A DNA stretch of 64,000 bases from Pseudomonas azotoformans (GTDB lineage Bacteria > Pseudomonadota > Gammaproteobacteria > Pseudomonadales > Pseudomonadaceae): positions 6,425,501-6,489,500 of the forward strand of contig NZ_LT629702.1 of NCBI RefSeq assembly GCF_900103345.1. Direction: 5' to 3'. A model generated the notes under the pieces. The model did no database searches. It was given only the letters and a program-made list of their open reading frames with translations, and was not told where the DNA came from. The position numbers were made by a program, and so were the translations under genes. Shown here in pieces: positions 26,256-35,221 of this stretch; position 1 is the first letter of the stretch, and each line of letters opens with the position of its first letter.

Positions 26256-27032
26256 ATGTGTGAATTATTGGGCATGAGTGCCAACGTCCCCACCGACATC
26301 GTGTTCAGCTTTACCGGGCTGATGCAGCGCGGTGGGCGCACCGGCCCCCACCGTGACGGTTGGGGCATCGCGTTCTACGAAGGCCGTGGCCTGCGTCTGT
26401 TCCAGGACCCGGCCGCCAGCAGTGAGTCGGAAGTCGCACTGCTGGTGCAGCGTTACCCGATCAAAAGCGAAGTGGTCATCGGCCATATCCGCCAGGCCAA
26501 TGTCGGCAAGGTCAGCCTGGCCAACACCCACCCGTTCGTGCGCGAACTGTGGGGCCGCAACTGGTGCTTCGCCCACAACGGCCAGTTGGCGGATTTCAAC
26601 CCCCGCGCCACGTTCTACCGGCCGGTGGGCGACACCGACAGCGAAGCGGCCTTTTGCGACCTGCTCAATCGCGTGCGCGAAGCTTTCCCTGAGCCGGTGG
26701 ATCTTGAAAAGGTGTTGCCGGACCTGATCGCCGCCTGTACCGAATACCGCAGCAAAGGTGTGTTCAACTGCCTGCTCAGCGATGGCGACTGGCTGTTCTG
26801 CTATTGCTCGACCAAATTGGCGCAGATCACCCGCCGCGCACCGTTCGGCCCGGCCCGCTTGAAAGATGTCGACGTGATCGTCGATTTTCAGGCCGAAACC
26901 ACGCCCAATGATGTGGTGACGGTGATCGCCACCGAGCCGTTGACCGACAACGAAAACTGGACCCGCTACGAGCCGGGCCAATGGAGCCTGTGGCGACGCG
27001 GTGAATGCGTCAGCCAAGGCATCACCGAGTAA
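26256..27032 (+). CDS. Class II glutamine amidotransferase (YafJ-like)
   Basis: A 258-residue protein with an Ntn-type glutaminase fold. The N-terminus [12 protein letters not shown] places the nucleophile cysteine at position 2, and the N-x-G-W-G-I loop is present as [11 protein letters not shown], with NTHPF and [10 protein letters not shown] later. No synthase domain follows, so it is a stand-alone amidotransferase, like E. coli YafJ/EgtC relatives; the acceptor is unknown. It lies 30 bp after the membrane protein gene and 11 bp before the DUF2937 gene, all on the same strand. Confidence 0.92.
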   Translation: MCELLGMSANVPTDIVFSFTGLMQRGGRTGPHRDGWGIAFYEGRGLRLFQDPAASSESEVALLVQRYPIKSEVVIGHIRQANVGKVSLANTHPFVRELWGRNWCFAHNGQLADFNPRATFYRPVGDTDSEAAFCDLLNRVREAFPEPVDLEKVLPDLIAACTEYRSKGVFNCLLSDGDWLFCYCSTKLAQITRRAPFGPARLKDVDVIVDFQAETTPNDVVTVIATEPLTDNENWTRYEPGQWSLWRRGECVSQGITE

Positions 27033-27043
27033 GGATATCGCCC

Positions 27044-27586
27044 ATGTTGCTCAGTTATCTGCGGTTGGTGCTGTTTGCGATTGGCCTGCTGGTCGGCGTG
27101 CAGGTGCCGGGGTTTATCAACGACTATGCCAAGCGCGTCGAAGCCCACTTGATCGAGGCCCAGACCGGCCTCAGCGGGTTTGAAAACACCGCACGGCAGT
27201 TCTTCAACGGCGATTTGAAAGCCTTGGTGGCGCATTACCGCGCCAGTGATGACCCGGTGTTCCAGAGCGATGCCAACAGCCTGGGCGCCATGCTCGATCG
27301 CCAGGTGGCGTTGGACAAGCAGTTCCAGGCCATGCAAGGCCCGTGGTACATCCGCGCCCTGCAAGTGGCGGTGGCGGCCGACCCGGACATCCGCCTGGAA
27401 ACCTGGAACGGCTACAGCTACCAGATCCTGCTGACGCCTGAGGCCATGGGCTGGGGCCTGGGTGGGGCGATGCTGCTGTCGTTTGGCTTGGAATGCCTGT
27501 TCCGCCTGATCGACTGGGTGGTGCTGGGTGGCAAGCGCCTGCGCCAGAGCCGGCCGATCGAAGAGCGCGACCTCAAAGGTTTGTAA
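27044..27586 (+). CDS. DUF2937 family membrane protein
   Basis: A 180-residue protein with an N-terminal membrane helix ([21 protein letters not shown]), a periplasmic helical domain (residues about 25-125, with [22 protein letters not shown]) and a second membrane helix near the end ([23 protein letters not shown]). This is the DUF2937 pattern; function is unknown. AAGGATA precedes the ATG by eight bases. It is the last of three co-directed genes and ends at a terminator-like REP hairpin. Confidence 0.88.
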   Translation: MLLSYLRLVLFAIGLLVGVQVPGFINDYAKRVEAHLIEAQTGLSGFENTARQFFNGDLKALVAHYRASDDPVFQSDANSLGAMLDRQVALDKQFQAMQGPWYIRALQVAVAADPDIRLETWNGYSYQILLTPEAMGWGLGGAMLLSFGLECLFRLIDWVVLGGKRLRQSRPIEERDLKGL

Positions 27587-27605
27587 GCCATACACAGTTC
27601 CAAAT

Positions 27606-27637
27606 GTGGGAGCGAGCAAGCCCGCTCCCACCTTTTT
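27606..27637. terminator. REP-derived hairpin with T-run
   Basis: GTGGGAGCG (27606-27614) pairs with CGCTCCCAC (27623-27631) around AGCAAGCC, and TTTTT follows at 27633-27637. The sequence is a collapsed REP, but together with the T-run it is a good intrinsic terminator for the DUF2937 operon. The T-run overlaps the stop of the convergent LysR gene. Confidence 0.75.
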
Positions 27638-28556
27638 AATCGGGTTTCGCCAGCACCATCCGCTCTGCGCCAACCTCTTCGGCATATCGCGCCACCACCT
27701 TCTGGCACAACCCCACAATTTCTTCCACCAACTCCACCCCCACGCGCCACGACACCACCACCTGCAGATTCGGCAGTTTCTGCGCCATCGGCAACATCAC
27801 CAATTCGCCGCGCGCCAGTTCTTCGCTGACCAGCACCGGCGGCAACGCGCCGATGCCGAAGCCATCGCGCAGCAGGCGGGTAATGGCCGACACCGAGTTC
27901 ACGCAGTTCATGCGTGGCGCGGCCACGCCGTTGGCTTGCATCAGGCTGATAACGTCCTGGTGCGGATGGGAGTTTTTCGAGTAGGTGATGATGCGCTCCC
28001 GGGCCAGTTCGGCGAGGGAGGCGTAGTCGCGGTTGTAGATCGACTGGCTGGCGACGATCCAGGCCATGGGGTGGCTGGCCAGTTCCAGGCTGCGTACGGT
28101 TTCGAGGCGCAGCAGGTCGGTTTGCAGGATCAGGTCGAGGAAGCCTTTTTGCAGCTGATCGCTTAGGTTCAGTGCAGTATCCGCGACCAATTCGATTTCC
28201 ACGAGGGGGAAGTGGTCCATCAATTCCGCCACCAACGGGCTGAGCCAGGTGTGGATCACCGTGTCCATGGCGCCGATCCGGATGCGCCCGACCTTGCTGC
28301 TGGTGGTCTCCAGGGACTGCTTCAGGTCCTGCATGGTCACCATCATCTGCTCGGCGTAATCCAGCACCTTCAAGCCTTCCGGAGTCAGGCTCACGCCACG
28401 CGAATCTCGCAGAAACAACTTCACTCCCAACTCGCTTTCCAGCACCGCAATGCGGCTGGAGATCGAGGCCTGGGTGGTGAACAGTTTTTCGGCGGTCAGG
28501 CGAAAACTCTTGAGTTTGGCCACCCAGACGAAGGTTTCGAGGAACTTCAAATTCAT
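27636..28556 (-). CDS. LysR-family transcriptional regulator beside pxpABC
   Basis: A 306-residue LysR protein: HTH at the N-terminus (MNLKFLETFVWVAKLKSFRLTAEKLFTTQASISSRI), linker helix and effector domain starting near VGRIRIGAMDTVIHTWLSPLV. It is divergent from the 5-oxoprolinase operon, with 176 bp between the starts, so it is the natural candidate regulator of that operon, perhaps in response to 5-oxoproline or its products; this is inferred from position only. It shares its terminator with the gene on its other side. Confidence 0.9.
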   Translation of the reverse strand: MNLKFLETFVWVAKLKSFRLTAEKLFTTQASISSRIAVLESELGVKLFLRDSRGVSLTPEGLKVLDYAEQMMVTMQDLKQSLETTSSKVGRIRIGAMDTVIHTWLSPLVAELMDHFPLVEIELVADTALNLSDQLQKGFLDLILQTDLLRLETVRSLELASHPMAWIVASQSIYNRDYASLAELARERIITYSKNSHPHQDVISLMQANGVAAPRMNCVNSVSAITRLLRDGFGIGALPPVLVSEELARGELVMLPMAQKLPNLQVVVSWRVGVELVEEIVGLCQKVVARYAEEVGAERMVLAKPD

Positions 28557-28732
28557 GGGATCAACTTTTTCTTATGCATGGATCGGTTTTTATTAGTTGG
28601 ACGCCGCACCGGGCCAGCGCCAAAAATCGAGCCATTCCACGATAAGCGCCGTTGGGGTGTCAGGACAAGTTGCGAGTTCTGCGTAAAAAATCCCACACTA
28701 CAAAAAAACAAAGCCTACAGGAGCGACAGTCC

Positions 28733-29473
28733 GTGAGCCGTCTTCTACTCAATTGCGACATCGGCGAAAGCTTTGGCAACTGGACCATGGGTCTGGATGC
28801 CGAAGTCATGCCGTTCATCGATTGCGCCAATGTGGCCTGCGGTTTCCATGCTGGCGACCCGAGCATCATGCGCAAGACCGTCAGCCTGGCGCTCAAGCAT
28901 GGCGTGCAAGTCGGTGCGCACCCGGCGTACCAGGACTTGCAAGGCTTCGGCCGCCGCTCCATGGCTTACACCCCGCAGGAAATCCAGGACCTGCTGCACT
29001 ACCAGATCGGCGCACTGGATGGCATCTGCCGTGCCCAGGGCGGGCGGGTCAGCTACGTCAAACCCCACGGCGCGATGTACAACGACATGATGGCCAACCC
29101 CGTGCAATTGCGCGCGGTGATCCAAGCCGTGGCGGCCTACGGCGAGTTGCCGCTGATGCTGCTCGCCACCCGCGACAACAGCGCGGCCCAGGCCTTGGGC
29201 GATGAATACGGCGTCACCCTTTGGTTTGAAGCCTTCGCTGACCGCGCTTACGACAATAAGGGGCACCTGGTGTCGCGGCAGTTGCCGGGCGCCGTGCACC
29301 ATGATTCCGACATTATCGTCCAGCAAGCCCTGACCCTTGCCCGTGGTGAAACGTTGATTGCCAGCGACGGCAGCCCGCTGCTCCTGCAAGCCAATACCCT
29401 GTGCGTGCACGGCGACAACGCCAGCTCGGTCGCGGCCGTGCAGCGCATCCGCGAGGCATTGAAGCCAGCATGA
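28733..29473 (+). CDS. pxpA: 5-Oxoprolinase subunit A (LamB/YcsF family)
   Basis: PxpA with PxpB and PxpC forms the bacterial ATP-dependent 5-oxoprolinase that opens 5-oxo-L-proline, a spontaneous damage product of glutamine, to glutamate. The 246-residue product shows the family start [14 protein letters not shown] and the metal-site stretch [17 protein letters not shown], plus [16 protein letters not shown] and [11 protein letters not shown]. The GTG at 28733 lies ten bases after AGGAG. It is the first gene of the operon pxpA-pxpB-pxpC, and overlaps pxpB by four bases (ATGA). Confidence 0.95.
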   Translation: MSRLLLNCDIGESFGNWTMGLDAEVMPFIDCANVACGFHAGDPSIMRKTVSLALKHGVQVGAHPAYQDLQGFGRRSMAYTPQEIQDLLHYQIGALDGICRAQGGRVSYVKPHGAMYNDMMANPVQLRAVIQAVAAYGELPLMLLATRDNSAAQALGDEYGVTLWFEAFADRAYDNKGHLVSRQLPGAVHHDSDIIVQQALTLARGETLIASDGSPLLLQANTLCVHGDNASSVAAVQRIREALKPA

Positions 29474-30174
29474 AACCACGGATTGAAGTGGTCGCCATCG
29501 ACTGCCTGATGGTGCGTCTGTTTGATGTCATCGCCGAGACCAACATGCCGTGGATGCTCGCTGCTACCCAGCGCCTGCGCAGCGGGTTTGGCGCGGCACT
29601 GGTGGACTTGGTGCCGTCCTACACCACCTTGATGGTGCATTACGATCTCGTTGCGGTGAACCCGGCCCAGGCGCGGGAGCTGATCGACCAGGCCCTCACC
29701 GACCTGCAGCCGCAGGCCCAGGGAGGCGGCCAGTGCCATGTGCTGCCGGTGTGGTACGACCTGAGCGTCGGCCCGGAATTGACCTTGCTCAGCCAGCGCA
29801 GCGGCTTGGCGATCGACGAAGTGATTCGCCGCCACAGCGCCCACGAATACCAGGTGTTTGCCCTCGGCTTCGCGCCCGGCTTTGCCTTTATGGGCCTGGT
29901 GGATGAAATCCTCGCCACCCCGCGCCTCAGTACCCCACGCAAACGCGTGGCGGCCGGCAGCGTCGGCATTGCCGAACGGCAAACCGCCGCCTACCCGGTG
30001 GTGTCGCCGGGCGGCTGGAACCTCATCGGCCGCACGCCGGCCAGACTTTTCGACCGTGAGCGCGACGGCTACAGCCTGATGCAGCCTGGTGACACGGTGC
30101 GCTTCGAAGCGGTCGAGCACGCTGAATTCATCAAGTTGGGTGGCGATGACACGCCGTTGGAGGCGCAGGCATGA
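29470..30174 (+). CDS. pxpB: 5-Oxoprolinase subunit B (KipI-like)
   Basis: A 234-residue protein of the KipI/allophanate hydrolase subunit 1 family, cyclophilin-like at its C-terminus. Diagnostic stretches are [45 protein letters not shown] and the basic [36 protein letters not shown]. It acts with PxpC to activate 5-oxoproline. The ATG at 29470 overlaps the pxpA stop, and the pxpB stop overlaps pxpC, so all three are translationally coupled. Confidence 0.95.
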   Translation: MKPRIEVVAIDCLMVRLFDVIAETNMPWMLAATQRLRSGFGAALVDLVPSYTTLMVHYDLVAVNPAQARELIDQALTDLQPQAQGGGQCHVLPVWYDLSVGPELTLLSQRSGLAIDEVIRRHSAHEYQVFALGFAPGFAFMGLVDEILATPRLSTPRKRVAAGSVGIAERQTAAYPVVSPGGWNLIGRTPARLFDRERDGYSLMQPGDTVRFEAVEHAEFIKLGGDDTPLEAQA

Positions 30175-31079
30175 GCCGCTTATTGATCGAGGCCAGCACG
30201 CCGCTGTGCCTGTTGCAGGACGCCGGTCGCTTTGGCGTGCGCCACCTGGGCGTGACCCAGGGCGGGGCGCTGGACTGGGTGTCGATGTCCTGGGCCAACT
30301 GGCTGCTGGGTAATGCTCTGGACGCGCCGGTGGTGGAAATCACCCTGGGCGGTTTCACCGTGCAGGCCGAGGACTATTGCCTGCTGGCCCTGGCCGGTGC
30401 GGACCTGGGCGCGTATATCGACGAACGTGCCATCAGCCCTGGGCGCAGTTTTATCCTGCAAAAGGGCCAGCGTTTGCGCTTTACCCAGCCGTTCAGTGGT
30501 GCGCGGGCCTACCTTGCGGCACCGGGCGGCTTTGACGCGCCGGATGTGCTCGGCAGTTGCGCCACGGTTGTACGTGAGGAATTGGGCGGGGTGGACGGTT
30601 TTGGCAGGGCGTTGGCCGAAGGCGGGCGCCTCGTTTATTCGGGGGCGGGCGGGGCCATGAAGGTACTGAGTGAACCCCAATTGCCAACCGGTGCATCACT
30701 GGATGTCATCCTCGGCGCACAGATCGGCCAGTTCGGCGGCCAAAGCCTGTTCGATGCCTTCAACAGCGATTGGTCCCTGGACAGCCGCGCCGACCGCATG
30801 GGCATGCGTTTGTTGGGTACACCTTTGCAGTACCAGGGGCCGTCGCTGATTTCCGAGGGCATTCCCCTGGGCGCGATCCAGGTGCCGCCGGATGGGCAGC
30901 CGATTGTGTTGCTCAATGATCGGCAGACCATCGGCGGCTATCCACGCCTCGGGGCACTGACGCCGTTGTCACTGGCGCGGCTGGCGCAGTGTCTGCCGGG
31001 GGAAATGGTCAGATTGTCGCCGGTGGTGCAAGAGACCGCGCACCGCCAGCACGTCGACTTTTTGCGTCGCTTCATTTAA
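30171..31079 (+). CDS. pxpC: 5-Oxoprolinase subunit C (KipA-like biotin-independent carboxylase fold)
   Basis: A 302-residue protein of the KipA/allophanate hydrolase subunit 2 family, with the characteristic DAGRFGVRHLGVTQGGALD at residues 14-32, FSGARAYLAAPGGFD in the middle, and VPPDGQPIVLLNDRQTIGGYPRLG near the end. It is the third subunit of 5-oxoprolinase. It overlaps pxpB by four bases. The next gene starts 122 bp later without a recognisable terminator between them. Confidence 0.95.
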   Translation: MSRLLIEASTPLCLLQDAGRFGVRHLGVTQGGALDWVSMSWANWLLGNALDAPVVEITLGGFTVQAEDYCLLALAGADLGAYIDERAISPGRSFILQKGQRLRFTQPFSGARAYLAAPGGFDAPDVLGSCATVVREELGGVDGFGRALAEGGRLVYSGAGGAMKVLSEPQLPTGASLDVILGAQIGQFGGQSLFDAFNSDWSLDSRADRMGMRLLGTPLQYQGPSLISEGIPLGAIQVPPDGQPIVLLNDRQTIGGYPRLGALTPLSLARLAQCLPGEMVRLSPVVQETAHRQHVDFLRRFI

Positions 31080-31201
31080 GTACTGAGGCAGTACGCAATG
31101 ACAGTACGAGATATGTCCTACGGTGTTTGAGTCCTCCGTCGTATTGGTCCGCAAGGACGCGCATGGAAGTCTTGGTCGTTCATTCACAATCAGGATTCAC
31201 C

Positions 31202-31741
31202 ATGCGCTACATGAAGATCTACGCACAGGACATACTCGATAACGATGTGCCCGACGTGGTCACGCTTGAGTTTCACGACGATACCCGTACACCGACGCTT
31301 GTCCACCAGGCCACAACCTTCGATATCACCGATGACGGGAAGCTGGACTGGGTAATTGCCGATGATGTGAACCAGGATGGCATCGTCGATGCGGTCGACC
31401 GTGCACAGGCCATTGAGTTGGCCCAGTTGTTTCTTGAGTTCAATTGGTTCAGCCTTGACGAACCCTTTGATAAATACTTGAAAGTGTTTGCCCGGGACTT
31501 TGATGGCAACGGTGTGCCTGACACGGTGCGCCTGCATTTTCATCAAGGTCACGGTGTACCCACCGATGAAAGCATCGTCTATACGGCGGCGGTCTATGCC
31601 GATGGGAATGGCCTTGGTGGGGTCTCGATCAATCAGGATGTCAACAATGACCGTAAGGTCGACAAGAAGGACTCTGAACTGGTCAAACAGTTTGCCGCGC
31701 TGTTCCTGAAGTTCGGCTGGACCGACGCCCAGCACGGCTGA
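31202..31741 (+). CDS. Tandemly duplicated EF-hand/dockerin-like calcium-loop protein
   Basis: A 179-residue acidic protein made of two repeats of about 90 residues (about 3-81 and 92-172), each starting (Y)MKIYAQD / (Y)LKVFARD and ending AQLFLEFNW / AALFLKFGW. Each repeat has an exact 12-position calcium loop: D55-N57-D59-I61-D63-D66 in the first and D146-N148-D150-K152-D154-D157 in the second, followed by a helix. Shorter acidic loops (DNDVPD, DGNGVPD) precede them. There is no signal peptide, so it is cytosolic or leaves by a C-terminal or type I route. I do not recognise a family. The ATG at 31202 follows AGGA. It is followed by a convergent VWA gene. Confidence 0.7.
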   Translation: MRYMKIYAQDILDNDVPDVVTLEFHDDTRTPTLVHQATTFDITDDGKLDWVIADDVNQDGIVDAVDRAQAIELAQLFLEFNWFSLDEPFDKYLKVFARDFDGNGVPDTVRLHFHQGHGVPTDESIVYTAAVYADGNGLGGVSINQDVNNDRKVDKKDSELVKQFAALFLKFGWTDAQHG

Positions 31742-31783
31742 TGACAGTCCTGTAGTCGTTGCCCGCGACTACAGGTTTTCAGG

Positions 31784-32962
31784 CTACTTCGACAGAAACC
31801 GCATCCCTTCCTCAAGCCCGCGCAATGTCAGCGGATACATCTGATCCTCCACCAACTCCCGCACAATTCCCGTCGACGCCGTATAGCCCCAGGTGTCCTT
31901 GGGATACGGGTTGATCCAGATCAGCTTCTTGTACTTGGCCATGAAGCGCTGCATCCACACATACCCGGGTTCTTCGTTCCAGTGCTCGACGCTGCCGCCA
32001 GCCTGGGTGATTTCGTACGGTGCCATCGACGCATCGCCGATAAAGATCACTTTGTAATCGGCGCCGTACTTGTGCAGCAGGTCCTGGGTCGAGGTGCGTT
32101 CCGAGGTGCGGCGCTGGTTGTTCTTCCACACCGATTCGTACACGAAGTTGTGAAAGTAGAAGTACTCCAGGTGCTTGAACTCGGTCTTGCACGCGGAGAA
32201 CAGTTCTTCGCAGATCTTCACGTGGGCATCCATCGAGCCGCCGATATCGAACAGCAACAGCAGCTTGATGGTGTTGCGCCGCTCCGGGCGCATCTGGATA
32301 TTCAGCAGCCCGGCGTCGCGAGCGGTGTGGTCGATGGTGCCGTCGATATCCAGTTCTTCCGCTGCGCCCTGGCGCGCAAATTTGCGCAGGCGGCGCAGGG
32401 CGATCTTGATGTTGCGCGTGCCCAGTTCCACCTGATCGTCGAGGTTCTTGTACTCGCGTTGGTCCCACACCTTGACGGCCTTGCCCTGGCGCTTGCCGGC
32501 ATCGCCGACGCGAATGCCTTCGGGGTTATAGCCGCCGGAGCCAAACGGGCTGGTGCCGCCGGTGCCGATCCACTTGTTGCCGCCGGCGTGGCGTTCTTTC
32601 TGTTCTTCCAGGCGTTTCTTGAATTCCTCGATCAGCTTGTCGAGGCCGCCCAGGGACTGGATCTGCGCGCGCTCCTCATCGGTCAGCGAGCGCTCGAATT
32701 CCTTGCGCAGCCACTCTTCGGGAATCAGCGCCTGCAGGTGGTCATCGAGCTTTTCCAGTCCGTTGAAATAGGCGCCGAAGGCCCGGTCGAACTTGTCGTA
32801 ATGCCGCTCGTCCTTGACCAGGATCGCCCGGGCCAGGTAGTAGAACTCGTCCATGTCGGCGAAGGTCACGCGCTGTTTCAACGCGTTGATCAGGTCGAGC
32901 AGCTCGCGCACCGACACCGGCACCTTGGCGGCGCGCATCTCGTTGAACAGGTTGAGCAACAT
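31784..32962 (-). CDS. VWA domain protein (CoxE-like) paired with a MoxR ATPase
   Basis: A 392-residue protein: an N-terminal helical region (residues 1-120), a glycine-rich linker (GGNKWIGTGGTSPFGSGGYN) and a C-terminal von Willebrand A domain with the metal-binding D-x-G-x-S as LLLLFDIGGSMD, near residue 240. In MoxR/VWA pairs the ATPase and the VWA protein together remodel a target protein, for example inserting metal. Its start overlaps the stop of the upstream MoxR gene, so both are translated as a unit. The target is unknown. Confidence 0.88.
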   Translation of the reverse strand: MLLNLFNEMRAAKVPVSVRELLDLINALKQRVTFADMDEFYYLARAILVKDERHYDKFDRAFGAYFNGLEKLDDHLQALIPEEWLRKEFERSLTDEERAQIQSLGGLDKLIEEFKKRLEEQKERHAGGNKWIGTGGTSPFGSGGYNPEGIRVGDAGKRQGKAVKVWDQREYKNLDDQVELGTRNIKIALRRLRKFARQGAAEELDIDGTIDHTARDAGLLNIQMRPERRNTIKLLLLFDIGGSMDAHVKICEELFSACKTEFKHLEYFYFHNFVYESVWKNNQRRTSERTSTQDLLHKYGADYKVIFIGDASMAPYEITQAGGSVEHWNEEPGYVWMQRFMAKYKKLIWINPYPKDTWGYTASTGIVRELVEDQMYPLTLRGLEEGMRFLSK

Positions 32963-33807
32963 CAGCGATTACCGCGACGGCTCATGAACGCCAGACGTTC
33001 CAGCAACTGCACGTCTTGCTCGTTCTTCACCAGCGCACCGGCCAGCGGCGGGATGGCCTTGGTCGGGTCGCGTTCGCGCAGCACCGCTTCGCCGATGTTG
33101 TCGGCCATCAGCAGTTTGAGCCAGTCGACCAGTTCGGAGGTGGAGGGCTTTTTCTTCAGGCCGGGCACCTTGCGCACGTCGAAGAACACATCCAGCGCTT
33201 CGCTGACCAGGTCTTTCTTGATGTCCGGGTAGTGCACATCCACGATCTTTTGCAGGGTGGTGCGGTCGGGGAAGGCGATGTAGTGGAAGAAGCAGCGGCG
33301 CAGGAACGCGTCCGGCAGCTCTTTTTCGTTGTTGGAGGTAATGATGATGATCGGGCGCTTTTTCGCCTTGATGGTCTCGTCGATTTCGTAGACGTAGAAC
33401 TCCATCTTGTCGAGTTCTTGCAGCAGGTCGTTGGGGAACTCGATATCGGCCTTGTCGATTTCGTCGATCAGCAGGATCACCCGCTCTTCGGACTCGAACG
33501 CTTCCCAGAGCTTGCCTTTCTTCAGGTAGTTGCGCACGTCGTGCACCTTGTCCACGCCCAGTTGCGAGTCGCGCAGGCGGCTCACCGCGTCGTACTCGTA
33601 CAGGCCCTGGTGGGCCTTGGTGGTGGACTTGATATGCCAGGTGATCAGCCTGGCGCCGAAGGACTCGGCCAACTGCTCGGCGAGCATGGTCTTGCCGGTG
33701 CCCGGTTCGCCCTTGACCAGCAGCGGCCGTTCCAGGGTAATGGCGGCGTTGACGGCCAGTTTCAGGTCATCGGTAGCCACATAGGCCTGGGTGCCTTCGA
33801 ACTTCAT
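32962..33807 (-). CDS. MoxR-family AAA+ ATPase
   Basis: A 281-residue AAA+ protein with Walker A GEPGTGKTML (about residues 36-45), Walker B VILLIDEIDKAD, sensor 1 IIIITSNNEKELPDAFLRRCFFHYI including the arginine finger position, and a C-terminal lid domain. MoxR ATPases act as chaperones with a VWA partner, and the VWA gene follows directly with a one-base overlap of stop and start. The region ahead of the start holds a REPIN-flanked spacer, and no upstream gene on this strand is close, so it leads the operon. Confidence 0.93.
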   Translation of the reverse strand: MKFEGTQAYVATDDLKLAVNAAITLERPLLVKGEPGTGKTMLAEQLAESFGARLITWHIKSTTKAHQGLYEYDAVSRLRDSQLGVDKVHDVRNYLKKGKLWEAFESEERVILLIDEIDKADIEFPNDLLQELDKMEFYVYEIDETIKAKKRPIIIITSNNEKELPDAFLRRCFFHYIAFPDRTTLQKIVDVHYPDIKKDLVSEALDVFFDVRKVPGLKKKPSTSELVDWLKLLMADNIGEAVLRERDPTKAIPPLAGALVKNEQDVQLLERLAFMSRRGNR

Positions 33808-33927
33808 CGGTGCTTCCTCGCATTCATCAATGCCGGGACTATACCGCGCAGCCCCGGCGACTGTGAACGCACGCGGGTTATTCAGTCTCTGAATGACCGG
33901 TCACGACCTGAATCTGTACTCGTGCCC

Positions 33928-34019
33928 ATGTGGGAGCGGGCTTGCTCGCGAATGCGGTTGTTCAGTCAACATTTGCGCTGACTGACACGCCGCCTTCGCG
34001 AGCAAGCCCGCTCCCACAT
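33928..34019. repeat. REPIN, GAGCGGGCTTGCTCGCGAA type
   Basis: Outer ends ATGTGGGAG (33928) and CTCCCACAT (34011-34019) enclose two inverted REP copies. The right end abuts the TAA stop of the DUF748 gene at 34020. The spacer separates the 3' end of that gene from the MoxR promoter region. Confidence 0.9.
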
Positions 34020-35096
34020 TTAGTCAGCGCTGGGCTTGGGCTGTTCGTACCGCGCATTGAACGCCTGGATAAAGCCGTTGCGTAAAATCGCCAAAAACGC
34101 GGAGAACGCGCTGACATTCTGCTGGTGCACGCTGCCACTGAGTTCGACGCGGGTCGCGAACTGGTTTTTGCTCTGGTTTTTCAGCACGGTTTCGCTGGCA
34201 CCGACCACGGCTTCCCAGATCGAGCGGAAGATGTTCTTGTCTTTGTTTTCCACGTCCTGCTGCCAGTCGAACACTTCAACATCACGCAGCAATGGCTTGA
34301 TATAGCCGGTCAACTGGCCTTTGTCCGCCTGGGCTTCGATCACCACATCGCCGGTGCCGGCCTTGAAGTCGAACTTGCCGTAGGCCGAGGCGAAGTCATT
34401 CATGCGCTTGAGCTGCAGGTCCTTGGCGCGGAAGCGGAATTCGAAGTTTTCGAAATTGCTCAGCGGGTCGAAGGTGGCGCTGGCTTCCAGCGGCGCCTGG
34501 CCCTGGAGCAGGGCCTTCCCGTCGAAGCGGGCGTCGCGTTTGCCTTTGACGTCGACCACGTTGGTCAGGTTATAGAAGCTGGCGTTGACCGACGTTGCAT
34601 TGAGATTGACTGGAGGTTTGGAGCTGAAGTTGTGGAAGGCGATCTTGCCGTCTTCGATGCGTACCTCATCCAGGGTGATGGGCGCCAGCTTGCTCAACTG
34701 TTCGCGCCAGTCGGTGCCTTTACCGGTCTGGGACGCCTGCTTGTTGGCACCGCCGTCGACGAAGTTCACCTCGGGGTTGATGAACAGCACCTTGGCCACC
34801 ACCGCATGGTCGTACCACAGCGAGTGCCAGCTCACCGCCAGGTCGATCAGCGGCGCCTTGACGAACGGTACCGGCACCTTGCCGTCGACCTTGATGATCT
34901 CCAGGCCGTTGATCCTGTAGGCGCCGCGCCACAAAGCCAGGTCCACGTCGGTGACCTGGCCGCGGTAGTCGCCCATGTCGGCGAGCTTGTCATTCAAGTA
35001 GTTGCGCACCAGATAGGGCAGGGCAATGCTCAAGGCGACCAGTACCACCAGCAATCCGGCAACGGTCCATAGTGGCCAGCTGTAGCGACGTTTCAT
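34020..35096 (-). CDS. DUF748/AsmA-like membrane-anchored protein
   Basis: A 358-residue protein with one N-terminal membrane anchor (WTVAGLLVVLVALSIALPYLV) and a large periplasmic region rich in beta strands, with DUF748-type stretches such as VTDVDLALWRGAYRINGLEI, INPEVNFVDGG and DEVRIEDGKIAFHNFSSKPPV. AsmA-like and DUF748 proteins belong to a superfamily that forms grooves for moving lipids between membranes, so an envelope lipid role is plausible but not shown. The stop codon lies against a REPIN. It is divergent from cysK. Confidence 0.8.
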   Translation of the reverse strand: MKRRYSWPLWTVAGLLVVLVALSIALPYLVRNYLNDKLADMGDYRGQVTDVDLALWRGAYRINGLEIIKVDGKVPVPFVKAPLIDLAVSWHSLWYDHAVVAKVLFINPEVNFVDGGANKQASQTGKGTDWREQLSKLAPITLDEVRIEDGKIAFHNFSSKPPVNLNATSVNASFYNLTNVVDVKGKRDARFDGKALLQGQAPLEASATFDPLSNFENFEFRFRAKDLQLKRMNDFASAYGKFDFKAGTGDVVIEAQADKGQLTGYIKPLLRDVEVFDWQQDVENKDKNIFRSIWEAVVGASETVLKNQSKNQFATRVELSGSVHQQNVSAFSAFLAILRNGFIQAFNARYEQPKPSAD

Positions 35097-35221
35097 CAGT
35101 CAGTTCTCCATACAGGTAGGCGATTGACTCCCGTAACACGTGCAACGTTCCTCCGACTGGACGCTTGGCGGCACGAGGCATACCCTTGTTGCCTTCCTGA
35201 ATACCGCCAATAGGACCCGTC

